From positions 137,530 through 201,529 of the forward strand of contig DEAI01000011.1 in the NCBI GenBank assembly GCA_002346675.1: DNA of 64,000 nucleotides. The letters are read 5' to 3'. The position numbers and the translations under genes were made by a program. Origin of the DNA: Fidelibacterota bacterium UBA2986. GTDB taxonomy: Bacteria; Fidelibacterota; Marinisomatia; Marinisomatales; AB-629-J13. Shown one piece after another: positions 8,411 to 17,531 of the stretch; the stretch's first letter is position 1; each line of letters begins with the position of its first letter. Below the pieces are notes generated by a model that saw nothing but the letters and a program-made list of their open reading frames with translations, was not told the DNA's origin and did no database searches.

Positions 8411-9690
8411 ATTTCTAGCTCCTTAAATAACTGCGCCATTTCACGCTTATATATGGCCAGACCAGCCAACATAGTGCCCAAAACAGTAGCCAGAACACCT
8501 GGAACAAATCCAATATAAAATAAATCTGGTGTTACCTGGGAATAAAACACGTTGGGCATCACCATTGATGAGTTGGATAGCGCTTCTATTCCTTTGGTAT
8601 AATCTATACCGTTCTCCTGTACATAATAAGTAAGAGTAAGCCCAATGGTGGTGCCAGTCACTGTCCCTGCCAGTCCTATGATCACCGCTTCATATATCAT
8701 TGAGCGGTACACATGCCCCTTGGATTCTCCTAGTGCCAGCCGTAGGCCCACCTCGCCGTAGCGGCGCAGGCCACTCATTAGCCCCATGTTCCACAGAACG
8801 ACCATCACCACCACCAGAAATATTCCGCCCATAATGGCCATCATTGCGCCGCTGATGTCCACCATAGTACCCATTTGATTCCCGTCCCTTAGTGCAAGCA
8901 TAAATGGACTGAAAATATCCAGACTGTCACTGTGGGTATCATTGAATTTAGTGCGCAGTGCAACAGCTTCCTCATCATCATAATAAAGTGAGTGGGTAAA
9001 TCCGAAAATGGCTGAAGCGGCCTTATCCATATCCAATGCTTCTCGAGCACCTGACAGATCAACAAGCATCATTTGTTTATCTGTCTGACCTTTTCTTAAA
9101 TTAAATATTCCCGCAATATTAAAGCTGTAGGTTGTAAATGCATTATCCATTGTTGAACCAATAAAGGTGATCTTTTCTCCAGCCTGTACATTTAATTGGC
9201 TTGCCAGTTTTGAGCTAATAAGGGCATCATCTCTATTGTTAGGTAGTGTGCCGTCTACCAGTAATCGTTCTAGCTCCCATATCTCTAACTCTCGAGAGCC
9301 ATCGGAAAAAAAATCAATACCAAACGCAAGGACCGGACCTTGCTCTTTTGTTTCGCCATTTTTGTCTGGAGCGTCCAACAGGCCCGCAAATGTAATCCGC
9401 GGTGACCAGAAAAACTTCGGATACTTCTGGTTTAGATCTTCAATTAGTTGGTCAACCCCAAATAGCGCCAGATCGTTGGGTAACAACTGAGATTCTTCAT
9501 GGTATGCCCGGGTGACCACTTTTTCATGGCCAGTCAATATCACAGCCGTATCAAGTAAAAGACTGTTCATTGTCCCTTTCAAAAATCCTATCGAGAAAAC
9601 AACCAGCGCAACCGTAAGTGTAATAACCAGAACGGGGAAAAAACTACGGGAACGATCCCGAATCAATCCTTTGGTTAAAAATTTGATCAT
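8407..9690 (-). CDS. ABC transporter permease, FtsX/MacB (LolC/E-like) family
   Basis: A 427-residue inner-membrane protein with the MacB/LolC layout: one N-terminal helix (about 15-40), a large periplasmic domain, and three C-terminal helices (about 275-300, 330-350, 390-415). The FtsX core motif is visible as LRRYGEVGLRLALGESKGHV. It is the second of two permeases and overlaps its neighbours by four bases at each end. In this family two such subunits plus one ATPase extract lipoproteins or other lipidated cargo from the membrane. Confidence 0.9.
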   Translation of the reverse strand: MIKFLTKGLIRDRSRSFFPVLVITLTVALVVFSIGFLKGTMNSLLLDTAVILTGHEKVVTRAYHEESQLLPNDLALFGVDQLIEDLNQKYPKFFWSPRITFAGLLDAPDKNGETKEQGPVLAFGIDFFSDGSRELEIWELERLLVDGTLPNNRDDALISSKLASQLNVQAGEKITFIGSTMDNAFTTYSFNIAGIFNLRKGQTDKQMMLVDLSGAREALDMDKAASAIFGFTHSLYYDDEEAVALRTKFNDTHSDSLDIFSPFMLALRDGNQMGTMVDISGAMMAIMGGIFLVVVMVVLWNMGLMSGLRRYGEVGLRLALGESKGHVYRSMIYEAVIIGLAGTVTGTTIGLTLTYYVQENGIDYTKGIEALSNSSMVMPNVFYSQVTPDLFYIGFVPGVLATVLGTMLAGLAIYKREMAQLFKELEI

Positions 9691-10862
9691 ACCACCGCCT
9701 TTCCCCTAAGGGAATCTGTCGGCTTCATTCGAGCGATGCGTCGAGAAGGGATATAGCTAACAATCAATACAACTATTGAAACAAGGACCGTGGTTGACAC
9801 AACCAACCCTGTGGTATAAATCGGCACCAAACGTTTGGCCATAATCATTCCCATCTCCGTATAATCAATGGGCAGCGGAATTCCATTTACACCGAAGTGG
9901 TAGAGTATGGGGCCAAAGAATATTAGCGTTGCCGCTGCGGCCAGCAGTGCATTGAGCCCCCCTTCCAATGTGAATAACCCCACCACCCTTGTGCGTGTCA
10001 TTCCTAGAGCCATAAGTGTGCCAATCTCTCTCCCGCGGCGAAAAATAGATAACACTTGGGCGTTAAAGATTCCCATGGCAGCAAGAGCTAATAGTATGAC
10101 ATACATAACCTGTGCGCCTGGTTTATCGGCCTCAATAATAGCCTCCATATCCTGTACTAGATAGTTGATGTCTCGATGAATCCAACCTTCTGTTTTGTGA
10201 ATCTGCGGTGCTCCTTTTTTATAGGTCACATAGGTTGCTTCTTCTTCCATAGATAGCATAGACTGAGACCTATCCAAGGGTATCCAGATGTGGCCCATAT
10301 CCAGTTTAAAATTCTCAATATCCATAATATGTACCACTGTTCCTTCATCTGCGTCATAGGTGCGGTCTGCATCCAGCCAGCGGATCGTAAAGGTATCTCC
10401 CACTTCCAATTTGGTATCACTGGCCATTCCTTTTCCAATCAGAACCGGGATGGAAATATCATCATGTCCCGATAGTGAGTTGGTGGGCATATTCACAATG
10501 TTTTGGTCTGGCTTAATTCCTTTCATAATGGCGGGCATAATGCGGCCAGCGGGATAGATGGAAGCCTGGCTCACCAACACCGGAAAAGCGGTATTTTGGT
10601 CCACTAGAGATTGTATTTCTGAAGGTAAAGTAGAGTGTGCGTCTTCAAACCTCATGGGATCCAATGGATCATATTCCGGATGCCAGTAGGCTCCACCAGC
10701 AATCTCTGTATCCATTGTTACCTGTTTGGCGTGTTGAAGCATGCCATCATACATGGCTGACATGAATAGTATCAGAAAAAAAGAAAAAGCTGTTACAAAA
10801 ACATTGAGAATGGTGCGTAGCCTGGCACCAAGTAGGTTTTTAATGGCAATTTTAATCATCAT
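9687..10862 (-). CDS. ABC transporter permease, FtsX/MacB (LolC/E-like) family
   Basis: The 391-residue partner permease has an N-terminal helix, a periplasmic MacB-like domain, and C-terminal helices containing FRRGREIGTLMALGMTRTRV, the cytoplasmic coupling segment that contacts the ATPase. Two adjacent Met codons (10862 and 10859) are possible starts. It is fused in operon with the ATPase by a four-base overlap. The two permeases are clearly diverged, as in LolC/LolE. Confidence 0.9.
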   Translation of the reverse strand: MMIKIAIKNLLGARLRTILNVFVTAFSFFLILFMSAMYDGMLQHAKQVTMDTEIAGGAYWHPEYDPLDPMRFEDAHSTLPSEIQSLVDQNTAFPVLVSQASIYPAGRIMPAIMKGIKPDQNIVNMPTNSLSGHDDISIPVLIGKGMASDTKLEVGDTFTIRWLDADRTYDADEGTVVHIMDIENFKLDMGHIWIPLDRSQSMLSMEEEATYVTYKKGAPQIHKTEGWIHRDINYLVQDMEAIIEADKPGAQVMYVILLALAAMGIFNAQVLSIFRRGREIGTLMALGMTRTRVVGLFTLEGGLNALLAAAATLIFFGPILYHFGVNGIPLPIDYTEMGMIMAKRLVPIYTTGLVVSTTVLVSIVVLIVSYIPSRRIARMKPTDSLRGKAVV

Positions 10863-11578
10863 TTGGATGTATCAACTTTGGAGTTTTTAATGAACTCATC
10901 TTCAGTAATTTGGCCATCATCAAGGTGTATAATTCGCCTGAGGTAGTCCATAATTTTTTCATCGTGCGTTGCAAATATAAATGAAGTATCCAGTTTTTGA
11001 TTTAAGTCTGTCAGGATTTTCATAATGTGGTGAGAGTTTTCCGCATCTAGGTTGGCCGTAGGTTCATCTGCCAGAACTAGTCCCGGCTGGTGTACTATTG
11101 CTCTAGCTATGGCTGTTCTCTGACATTCACCACCGCTCAACATATTTGGGCGTGAGTCCAGCTTGTTAGATAGTCCTACGGATGCAACTGCCTCTTTTAC
11201 TATTGCTTTCCGTTTTTTCATTTCAACATTGTTCAGAATAAGGGGCAGTTCCACATTCTCAAAAACCGTATAAACTGGCAGTAAATTATAACTCTGAAAA
11301 ATAAACCCCATATGCTTTCGCCGCAGGCGGGCCCGAACATTGTGGGACGTATCGTTTAGGGAATTACCTAGAGCACTAACCTTACCTTTTGTGGGGGAGT
11401 CAAGTCCACCGATAATATTCAGCAGTGTTGTTTTTCCTGAACCGGACGGTCCAATTAGGCCTGTGAATTCACCTTTGGTTATATTAAGGTTTATATCCTT
11501 CAGTGCTGTGAAATAATCACCTCCCACTGGAAATTGCTTTACCAGGTTTTTTATAGTTACTACAAGACTATTCTCCAT
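10859..11578 (-). CDS. ABC transporter ATP-binding protein, LolD/MacB type
   Basis: The 239-residue nucleotide-binding subunit shows Walker A GPSGSGKTT (about 43-51), the Q-loop FQSYNLLPVYTVFENV, a signature LSGGECQR, Walker B VLADEPTANLD and the switch His in FATHDE. The LLPVYTVFENVELPL pattern is typical of LolD/MacB/FtsE ATPases, which work by mechanotransmission rather than transport through a channel. It is first in the four-gene exporter unit, right after a beta-barrel gene. Confidence 0.93.
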   Translation of the reverse strand: MENSLVVTIKNLVKQFPVGGDYFTALKDINLNITKGEFTGLIGPSGSGKTTLLNIIGGLDSPTKGKVSALGNSLNDTSHNVRARLRRKHMGFIFQSYNLLPVYTVFENVELPLILNNVEMKKRKAIVKEAVASVGLSNKLDSRPNMLSGGECQRTAIARAIVHQPGLVLADEPTANLDAENSHHIMKILTDLNQKLDTSFIFATHDEKIMDYLRRIIHLDDGQITEDEFIKNSKVDTSK

Positions 11579-11586
11579 TATGTATC

Positions 11587-12657
11587 CTAATAATTGTATA
11601 TGAACATTAACTGAAAGTTTGTACCAAAACCGGCTGCTGTTTTGGGTAATAAATAATCTATTGCCTTGTAAGCCGAGCGTTTTGGACTAATTGAAGCGAT
11701 GAAATTTAGACTATATCGATCGTATGTAGCGCTCCAGCGTAAATAGTTATATTTTTTTTCTTCTTTCCAATCTAATTGTGCAATAAACATAACTTGGTGA
11801 ATCATTCCCAAGGGCATGCTAGCCATGAATGCAGTATATACACGATCGGAATTTTTATTTGAGCTGTTTGTCAATATGGATTCTGTCATGATTAATATCC
11901 CACTGGCAACAGGAAGGGTGAAATCAGCACCGATAGTAACAAGCATAATATTTTTGCCTTTAGAAAAGATAAGGGCGTTTTCATTCCACAAACCTATAAT
12001 GCCATCATACCGAAAATCTAAGGCCATTCTATTATGACGTTGGTCGAACCAAGTTCCCGTTTGTCCTATCATCTGTAAGGTGTCGGTCGGGTCATGATGT
12101 ACCGTTATTCCCCATTCTCCTATATGGGTGGAAAACTCTCCCCGCCCACCATAAGATACAACACCTTGTTCATTCCGTACTATCCAAGACCAGATCGCAA
12201 ATGAATTTGACGGAAACCATTGCAACCGAAGAGCATCCACGCCGTCCGTTTGACCCGTGGGGTCTTTCATGTCAAAGCTATCAAACCAAGATAATGAGCG
12301 TAGCATTTGTGCCGGACCAAAGGTAATCTTTTGTAGGCCCAGTCGGGCTTCTATTGTTTGGTTAGAAAAACGCATCCATAAACGATGAGGCTCAAAATTA
12401 TATAAAAGTAATGAATTTCCAGAATAATACTGTTCAACCCTATAGGCTAGCTCAACATCAAAGAGCCTATCATTGTGCATATCATTATAAAATGAAACCG
12501 TGGGTATATATCCAATGCTCATTTCTAAAGATGGTTGGTTAGCAGGTGTATTATTGCCATTTAGTCCACCTATCCATAATTGACCTTTTGTAGATAAGGA
12601 TTGAGCAATAAGAAAATACGGTAGTGCAATAAATAAAAACATCCAATTGTTTTTCAT
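11587..12657 (-). CDS. Outer-membrane beta-barrel protein of unknown function
   Basis: The 356-residue protein has a signal peptide (residues 1-18, ending in LIAQ) and alternating hydrophobic strands with many Trp, Tyr and Phe, ending in the aromatic MFIYNY typical of outer-membrane barrels. The segment RLGLQKITFGPAQMLRSLSWFD resembles porin-like barrels. It is 8 bp upstream of the LolD-like ATPase gene and is very likely part of the same unit, perhaps as the outer-membrane end of that exporter. Confidence 0.7.
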   Translation of the reverse strand: MKNNWMFLFIALPYFLIAQSLSTKGQLWIGGLNGNNTPANQPSLEMSIGYIPTVSFYNDMHNDRLFDVELAYRVEQYYSGNSLLLYNFEPHRLWMRFSNQTIEARLGLQKITFGPAQMLRSLSWFDSFDMKDPTGQTDGVDALRLQWFPSNSFAIWSWIVRNEQGVVSYGGRGEFSTHIGEWGITVHHDPTDTLQMIGQTGTWFDQRHNRMALDFRYDGIIGLWNENALIFSKGKNIMLVTIGADFTLPVASGILIMTESILTNSSNKNSDRVYTAFMASMPLGMIHQVMFIAQLDWKEEKKYNYLRWSATYDRYSLNFIASISPKRSAYKAIDYLLPKTAAGFGTNFQLMFIYNY

Positions 12658-12775
12658 CTTTCGCCCTGCAAGCTGTTTGTTCGCACCGCCTTACCCTATA
12701 TCCAATGACAGATTAACTTCTTTTTTAATAAGGCTGTATAATACAACCAATATTTAAATAAAACATTTTAGTGGT

Positions 12776-13570
12776 TCAGTCTCTTGCCCATTGAAAGTCT
12801 ATCAGTGGAAGTAGGTGAGTCCTTGTTATATTTTTGTTGGGATATCCATCCGGATAAACACCATAGACCAGCTTATATCCCAATGAAACCTGAAATCGAT
12901 GAGATTTTTTCCAGGCAAGCATACCTTTGTGTTCTATGGCCATATCCCCCTTCATTCCCGGTATCAATAAAATATCTCCATCTATTAAATAAGATATGGA
13001 TTTTTTTATGGAACCATTCATATCTAGTCCAAACCGGACCGACCAACCATTATACAAAACAGCCAAACGATGATATACCAAGGGAAGGTCAATGGTTGAC
13101 TCTTTAGCTAAACCAGAACCTCCAAACGCAACAGACACCCCTATCTTGCCCGTCAATATTCTATCAGAATATAGCGGCATACTAATCAATAACATATTGC
13201 TTATAATAATCACAGGCGGAATGTCAAACTCTGGGGAAATAAGGGCAAACATGTTGGGCTCACCTATATCCATACCCAGCGGGCTCTGTAGTTTTTTTAA
13301 GAGAGGGGTTGGATAGAGAAGTGTATGGTTTGTAGATAAAACAAAATCATCTAACTTGGACCATTTTTGTTTTATGCTTATGTTCGGTATAAAAAGCGAA
13401 GAGAGTTTATAAAATGATATTTCACGGGCTTGCCCCTGGCCCCACCTGGCCGGCTGAAACAGTCCCACCTCCCAGCGCCCCTCAGGAAGCGTATAAGCTG
13501 TTCCCGACTGCCACAGCCCTTGCTGACAGAACAGCCCTGTTATAAATAATATAATAGCAAAACGCTTCAT
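12776..13570 (-). CDS. Exported beta-rich protein of unknown function
   Basis: The chosen ATG at 13570 gives 264 residues with a clear signal peptide (MKRFAIILFITGLFCQQ). A longer frame from 13588 would put a non-signal stretch in front. The ATG overlaps the upstream stop as ATGA. The body alternates hydrophobic and polar residues and looks like an outer-membrane barrel (WEVGLFQPARWGQG, FGLDMNGSI, VSLGYKLVYG). No family recognised. Neighbours make it part of the envelope block. Confidence 0.7.
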   Translation of the reverse strand: MKRFAIILFITGLFCQQGLWQSGTAYTLPEGRWEVGLFQPARWGQGQAREISFYKLSSLFIPNISIKQKWSKLDDFVLSTNHTLLYPTPLLKKLQSPLGMDIGEPNMFALISPEFDIPPVIIISNMLLISMPLYSDRILTGKIGVSVAFGGSGLAKESTIDLPLVYHRLAVLYNGWSVRFGLDMNGSIKKSISYLIDGDILLIPGMKGDMAIEHKGMLAWKKSHRFQVSLGYKLVYGVYPDGYPNKNITRTHLLPLIDFQWARD

Positions 13571-14670
13571 GGTATTGTAACAAGACACGTAACGGGCGCG
13601 TGATCAGACAGAAGTCGAGTATCCTGGTGGGTGGTGCCAGAATTCTCCACCACATTTAAGTTGGTAAAAATATAATCCAGCTTTCTATCCCACGGAAAGG
13701 AGCTGTCTGTGCTGTGTGTTGTGTGTGTAGAGCCCGCAATAGCAATATCAAGAGGTATGGCAGGAGCATAGGAATTGTACAGAGGCTCAAGGAGGTTTGG
13801 CTCATTATCAAAATTATTGAAATAACTGCCCTCTCTGTGTGGTCCCCCATCAAGGTTAACATGAACTTGTGTATCACCAGCACATTGGTCTGTTTCGCAA
13901 AAATCATGTGACAGCGCGCCTGGAGGAATGGAGTTCAAATCTCCACCTCCAACAAAAAAGCTATTGCTGCTTTCCAACCTCTCCAACTCATCAATGAACG
14001 AATCAATATGCTTTTGTTTTGTGTTATCCGTTGCGAATGCAGTAGAGTGGGTAACGACTGCATAAAAACTATCTTGGTTTGGGATTGTTATTTTTGCTTT
14101 TAATATATTTCTGCGAAGATAAAATAGCTGGGTCAGGCCATCCTGGTCTCCACGAAGCGGCAACTGGATCCGATCTGCACTTTCAATTTTCCACTTGCTT
14201 AAGACAGCGTTTCCGGCGTCAATTCTACCGATTCCATCGCTGGGTATCACCTGGGATTTCCACATAGATGCAAACGCGCCATAGTTTAAGTTTGTATGAT
14301 CCAATATCCATTGTACCTGATCAATGTATGCCGTTCGTTTAGATTCGGTATCAATCTCCTGAAACAAAACAATGTCCGGGTCTAGGCTATTAATTTTGGC
14401 TACAATAGAGTCCAATGTTGTCATAACTTCGTTTTCAGTAAATATAGACCTGTCACCACAAGAATCACCAAAAAAAGGTAGCCGTCCTATGCCAAAACGG
14501 ATGTTCCAGGTCATCACTTGAAGGGTGCTATTATTAGCAGGTGTAGATGTAGTGTTTCTGGCTCTATATAACACCGCACTTTCCACATCATCAAAAGTAG
14601 TGATTAATGGGTCACAGGAGGTTATAAACCAAGCCATAATAACAAAAAAGAGCCAGCGCGTTTTATCCAT
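13567..14670 (-). CDS. Endonuclease/exonuclease/phosphatase-fold lipoprotein
   Basis: This 367-residue exported protein begins with a lipoprotein signal (WFITSC, Cys about 19). The EEP fold follows with its metal and catalytic motifs in order: TWNIRFG (about 54), LFQEID (about 101), the Asn pocket GGDLNS (about 248), LDYIFTN (about 334) and SDHAP (about 356). Family members are Mg-dependent nucleases or phosphodiesterases; the lipobox puts this one in the periplasm or outer membrane. Two extra Cys pairs in FCETDQC may form a disulfide. Substrate unknown. Confidence 0.85.
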   Translation of the reverse strand: MDKTRWLFFVIMAWFITSCDPLITTFDDVESAVLYRARNTTSTPANNSTLQVMTWNIRFGIGRLPFFGDSCGDRSIFTENEVMTTLDSIVAKINSLDPDIVLFQEIDTESKRTAYIDQVQWILDHTNLNYGAFASMWKSQVIPSDGIGRIDAGNAVLSKWKIESADRIQLPLRGDQDGLTQLFYLRRNILKAKITIPNQDSFYAVVTHSTAFATDNTKQKHIDSFIDELERLESSNSFFVGGGDLNSIPPGALSHDFCETDQCAGDTQVHVNLDGGPHREGSYFNNFDNEPNLLEPLYNSYAPAIPLDIAIAGSTHTTHSTDSSFPWDRKLDYIFTNLNVVENSGTTHQDTRLLSDHAPVTCLVTIP

Positions 14671-14679
14671 TTTAATTAT

Positions 14680-15420
14680 CTATACCTTCCTTTTATTAAT
14701 AAAGTAAAACGGGGTGTATGCTATCAAAAAATGTATTAGTGCTACAAACTCAGCAGCAACAATATACCAAGGCCAGGGACCCATAAAGTCAAGAATTGTA
14801 GGCACATGTTCTCCAATTGGTGTTACTGGCTTTCCGCATATCCAAAAATAATTAGCGTCAAGAACTAGATTGACTATCATAGCAAAAATTAAGAAAAGAT
14901 TTAGTGCCAAAAATGACTTCTTGATACTTTTTGGTGTTGGCCACATTTTGTAGACAACCGCCGCGTATACCAACGCGAGCACCAGTCCGTTGTGGGCAAT
15001 CCAAAATCTAAAATAATAAAAGTGGGGAAACCCTGCAGAAATGTCTGGTGTTATAGCGCCCTGAAGAGTGCCACTCAATCCCCAAAAAAATAATATTTCA
15101 AAAGTAAGAAAATGTCTCTTTACCATAACCAGTGGGATTAACAGGTTAGATATTCTGCACAAATGAACCGGTAGGTGAAGGGTTGTGCTAAATGTGCCGG
15201 CAGCCAACTCTAAAACAATCCAAACTGGATAACTTAACATCACAATATATCCAATTATAGCTCCAAACCTTGCTTGAGAGTCTTTACTTAGATATTTTAA
15301 CGAAAACAAAGGAATAAAAACAATAAGCAGCACCGATACAACCAGGCCAACAATGTGCCCTGCTCCAAAAATCTCGAACGTGGAGTCATTATATAGATAT
15401 TCTTTTAAGGCCTGCCTCAT
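14680..15420 (-). CDS. YwaF/TIGR02206-type integral membrane protein
   Basis: A 246-residue inner-membrane protein with about seven hydrophobic helices. The conserved family words are LPVHLCRISNLL, GAITPD, FWIAHNG and the GPWPWYI segment near the end. Members of this uncharacterised family resemble acyltransferase-like membrane proteins, but no reaction has been shown. It lies 9 bp upstream of the EEP lipoprotein gene. Confidence 0.85.
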   Translation of the reverse strand: MRQALKEYLYNDSTFEIFGAGHIVGLVVSVLLIVFIPLFSLKYLSKDSQARFGAIIGYIVMLSYPVWIVLELAAGTFSTTLHLPVHLCRISNLLIPLVMVKRHFLTFEILFFWGLSGTLQGAITPDISAGFPHFYYFRFWIAHNGLVLALVYAAVVYKMWPTPKSIKKSFLALNLFLIFAMIVNLVLDANYFWICGKPVTPIGEHVPTILDFMGPWPWYIVAAEFVALIHFLIAYTPFYFINKRKV

Positions 15421-15444
15421 TATATTGTATTATACAAATATATT

Positions 15445-16410
15445 TTAATCAAGCTTTAATATTTTATCTAATTTTGATGGGTCATCCGGAATTAGCCCTG
15501 AGGGCACTATTCTTGGGGTTAGCGCTCTAAGCTGTGGAGCCTCCCTAAAAACATCTCTGAAAATTGGAAGGGCTTCATCAAGCCTGCCCTTCCCAACCAA
15601 CGCAACCGCCGTCCAATATCTTAACTCCGGGTTTTCTGGATAGTACCCCGAGGAATGGTTGTATTCTACAAGCGCTTTTTCAATCTCCCCTGTTTCCATA
15701 TAGTGGTCACCTTTGTTTGCGTGTTTATATGCTTTATGAATCCGTATTAGCCTCTTTAGTTGTCTTAGAGGCTCTGGGTGGTCTTCCACCCTTAGGTCTA
15801 GCACAACATCTTTCCAGGGAACTCCTGTTGGTTCCCCCGCTACAATAAGCATAGACGCTGACTGCCGACCCCTCAGGTCTCCACCCTCTTCTTCTGCCGC
15901 CTCAAGCGCGCTCATCATTCTGTCAGCAAGGTCACCTTCTGCTGTTTCAAACGCAAGAGACATTATATGCCATACTGTCGGCCTTTCCATAAGGTTTGCC
16001 TGAACTGTATAATTTTTCCCTGTTTTGTGTCCTGCAAACTCAATACACTTCTCTCCCGTATGAACAGCGGTGTTTCCCTTTGAGTCCACCATTCCTACCT
16101 GTCTAACGGCCCTACCCTGGTCTGCAGCGACAAGCTTTTCTAGTGCCTGGCCTGCGGTAAGGCCCTCCTCCATCATCCGTAGCCCATCAGGGCCATATTC
16201 AACCCTTGCAAACGACTGGGTTGCAACCGCTCCTATTCCGGCCTTTGCCCAAGGTACGATAGATCCTACAGAAAACCAGTGGCTCTGAACAGCCACACCC
16301 AACTCTCCCGTGCTTTCATCGTAGGCAACAATTGAGTAGGTAGATATCGGCCTTTCCTGTGAAACAACAACAGCTACTAACAAAAAAATTAATTTGATTA
16401 AGTTTTTCAT
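15445..16410 (-). CDS. DUF1028 (Ntn-hydrolase-like) exported protein with a helical-repeat tail
   Basis: I start the gene at the ATG at 16410 (321 residues): it has an AGGA site just upstream and gives a clean signal peptide (MKNLIKLIFLLVAVVVSQ); an upstream ATG at 16440 would precede the ribosome site. Residues about 20-220 match DUF1028 (TYSIVAYDESTGELGVAVQS, GAVATQ). The C-terminal 100 residues look like two TPR-type helix pairs (AYKHANKGDHYMETGEIEKAL, ALVGKGRLDEALPIF). DUF1028 has an Ntn-hydrolase fold and probably cuts peptides or amides, though substrates are unknown. Confidence 0.85.
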   Translation of the reverse strand: MKNLIKLIFLLVAVVVSQERPISTYSIVAYDESTGELGVAVQSHWFSVGSIVPWAKAGIGAVATQSFARVEYGPDGLRMMEEGLTAGQALEKLVAADQGRAVRQVGMVDSKGNTAVHTGEKCIEFAGHKTGKNYTVQANLMERPTVWHIMSLAFETAEGDLADRMMSALEAAEEEGGDLRGRQSASMLIVAGEPTGVPWKDVVLDLRVEDHPEPLRQLKRLIRIHKAYKHANKGDHYMETGEIEKALVEYNHSSGYYPENPELRYWTAVALVGKGRLDEALPIFRDVFREAPQLRALTPRIVPSGLIPDDPSKLDKILKLD

Positions 16411-16545
16411 GGTTTGTTCCTGTTTTTTCTTATTAAGCATTTAATTAGACAACTGTTTTAATTAGTAAAAAGTTTTTTTACATAAAATTTTCGAACCTAT
16501 ATCGAAAAGGGTTAGCCCAAAACAAACAAATTGGTCTAATCATAT

Positions 16546-17508
16546 TTATGGACGATAAAGCCCCTTAACCCAGGCCACTTTTTCTTCTTCAATTAACACC
16601 CCTAAGGTTTTGGCTGTTTCAACCTGGCTTTCGTTTCTTTGTCCCAACAATACACAGCTGTTTTTTGAGTCAGAGGTCAGGGTATCAATGACGCCATGCA
16701 TCACTGGGTTGGGGTGTTTGTCAAATTTGTTTTTTAGGCGCTCAGCATTTGTTTGAAACAAACTTATTATATCCCTATCCTGAAAGGCTTTGATGTTTTT
16801 TCTAAAATCGCCTTCAGGAAAATCTACGGTCTCCACATACTTTCCCGTTAAGAGGCCATGCATAAGCGGCGAAAAGAAACAAACACCCCTATCGTTTTCT
16901 TCAATGTGTTTCTGCAGTCCGCTTAGTTTATAAGTGTCCTCAAAAATATTTCGATACGGTTGAACCACATCGGGGTTTGCCCTTTTAATAAACTTCATTA
17001 TTTTTTTTAGATCCCAATCCGAAAGACCGGAAAACTTTATTTTTCCTTCCTCTTTAAAACGACAAACTATTTCCAAAGCATCATCAAAATATTCATCGTT
17101 TTTTCCAAAATTGCAGTGATGTAGATAGAGAAGGTCAACACATTCTGTTTTTAGGTTTGCTAAGGACTGTTCCATTTTTTTTCGCATGTGATCCGGGTTA
17201 TACCAGTGGGGATATGCCCCCTGGTCCCACCCAACCTTGGTCGCCAAAAATATTTCATCACGTGGAACCGAATCCCACATAGAGCCAATTACCTTCTCTG
17301 ATCTGCCATCTCCATAAACATCGGCAGTATCCCAATGGTTAATCCCTGATTCCCACGCTTTGTTAAGAGCTTTTTGAGAGTCTCGCTTTTCCTGGCCTGC
17401 CCAACCCACAGACCTTCCACCAGAAGTGTTTGCCCCTCCATATGACCATGTTCCCAGGCTAACAGCAGAAACCTTTACTTTTGTTCTTCCTAATGTAACC
17501 TTCCTCAC
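16546..17508 (-). CDS. Aldo/keto reductase
   Basis: A 320-residue NADPH-dependent carbonyl reductase with a TIM-barrel fold. Catalytic residues are visible as Asp and Tyr in DTADVYGDGRSE (about 60-71), Lys in LATKVG (about 92) and His in LYLHHCN (about 129). It follows the ArsC-family gene on the same strand by 23 bp and may be part of a small redox or detoxification unit. Confidence 0.9.
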   Translation of the reverse strand: MRKVTLGRTKVKVSAVSLGTWSYGGANTSGGRSVGWAGQEKRDSQKALNKAWESGINHWDTADVYGDGRSEKVIGSMWDSVPRDEIFLATKVGWDQGAYPHWYNPDHMRKKMEQSLANLKTECVDLLYLHHCNFGKNDEYFDDALEIVCRFKEEGKIKFSGLSDWDLKKIMKFIKRANPDVVQPYRNIFEDTYKLSGLQKHIEENDRGVCFFSPLMHGLLTGKYVETVDFPEGDFRKNIKAFQDRDIISLFQTNAERLKNKFDKHPNPVMHGVIDTLTSDSKNSCVLLGQRNESQVETAKTLGVLIEEEKVAWVKGLYRP

Positions 17509-17531
17509 TTAAAACCCCTTTTTAGGTTGTT

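Noticed and set aside
16411..16440. Upstream start of the DUF1028 gene
   Set aside because: It would place a charged stretch before the signal peptide, and the ribosome site lies between the two starts.
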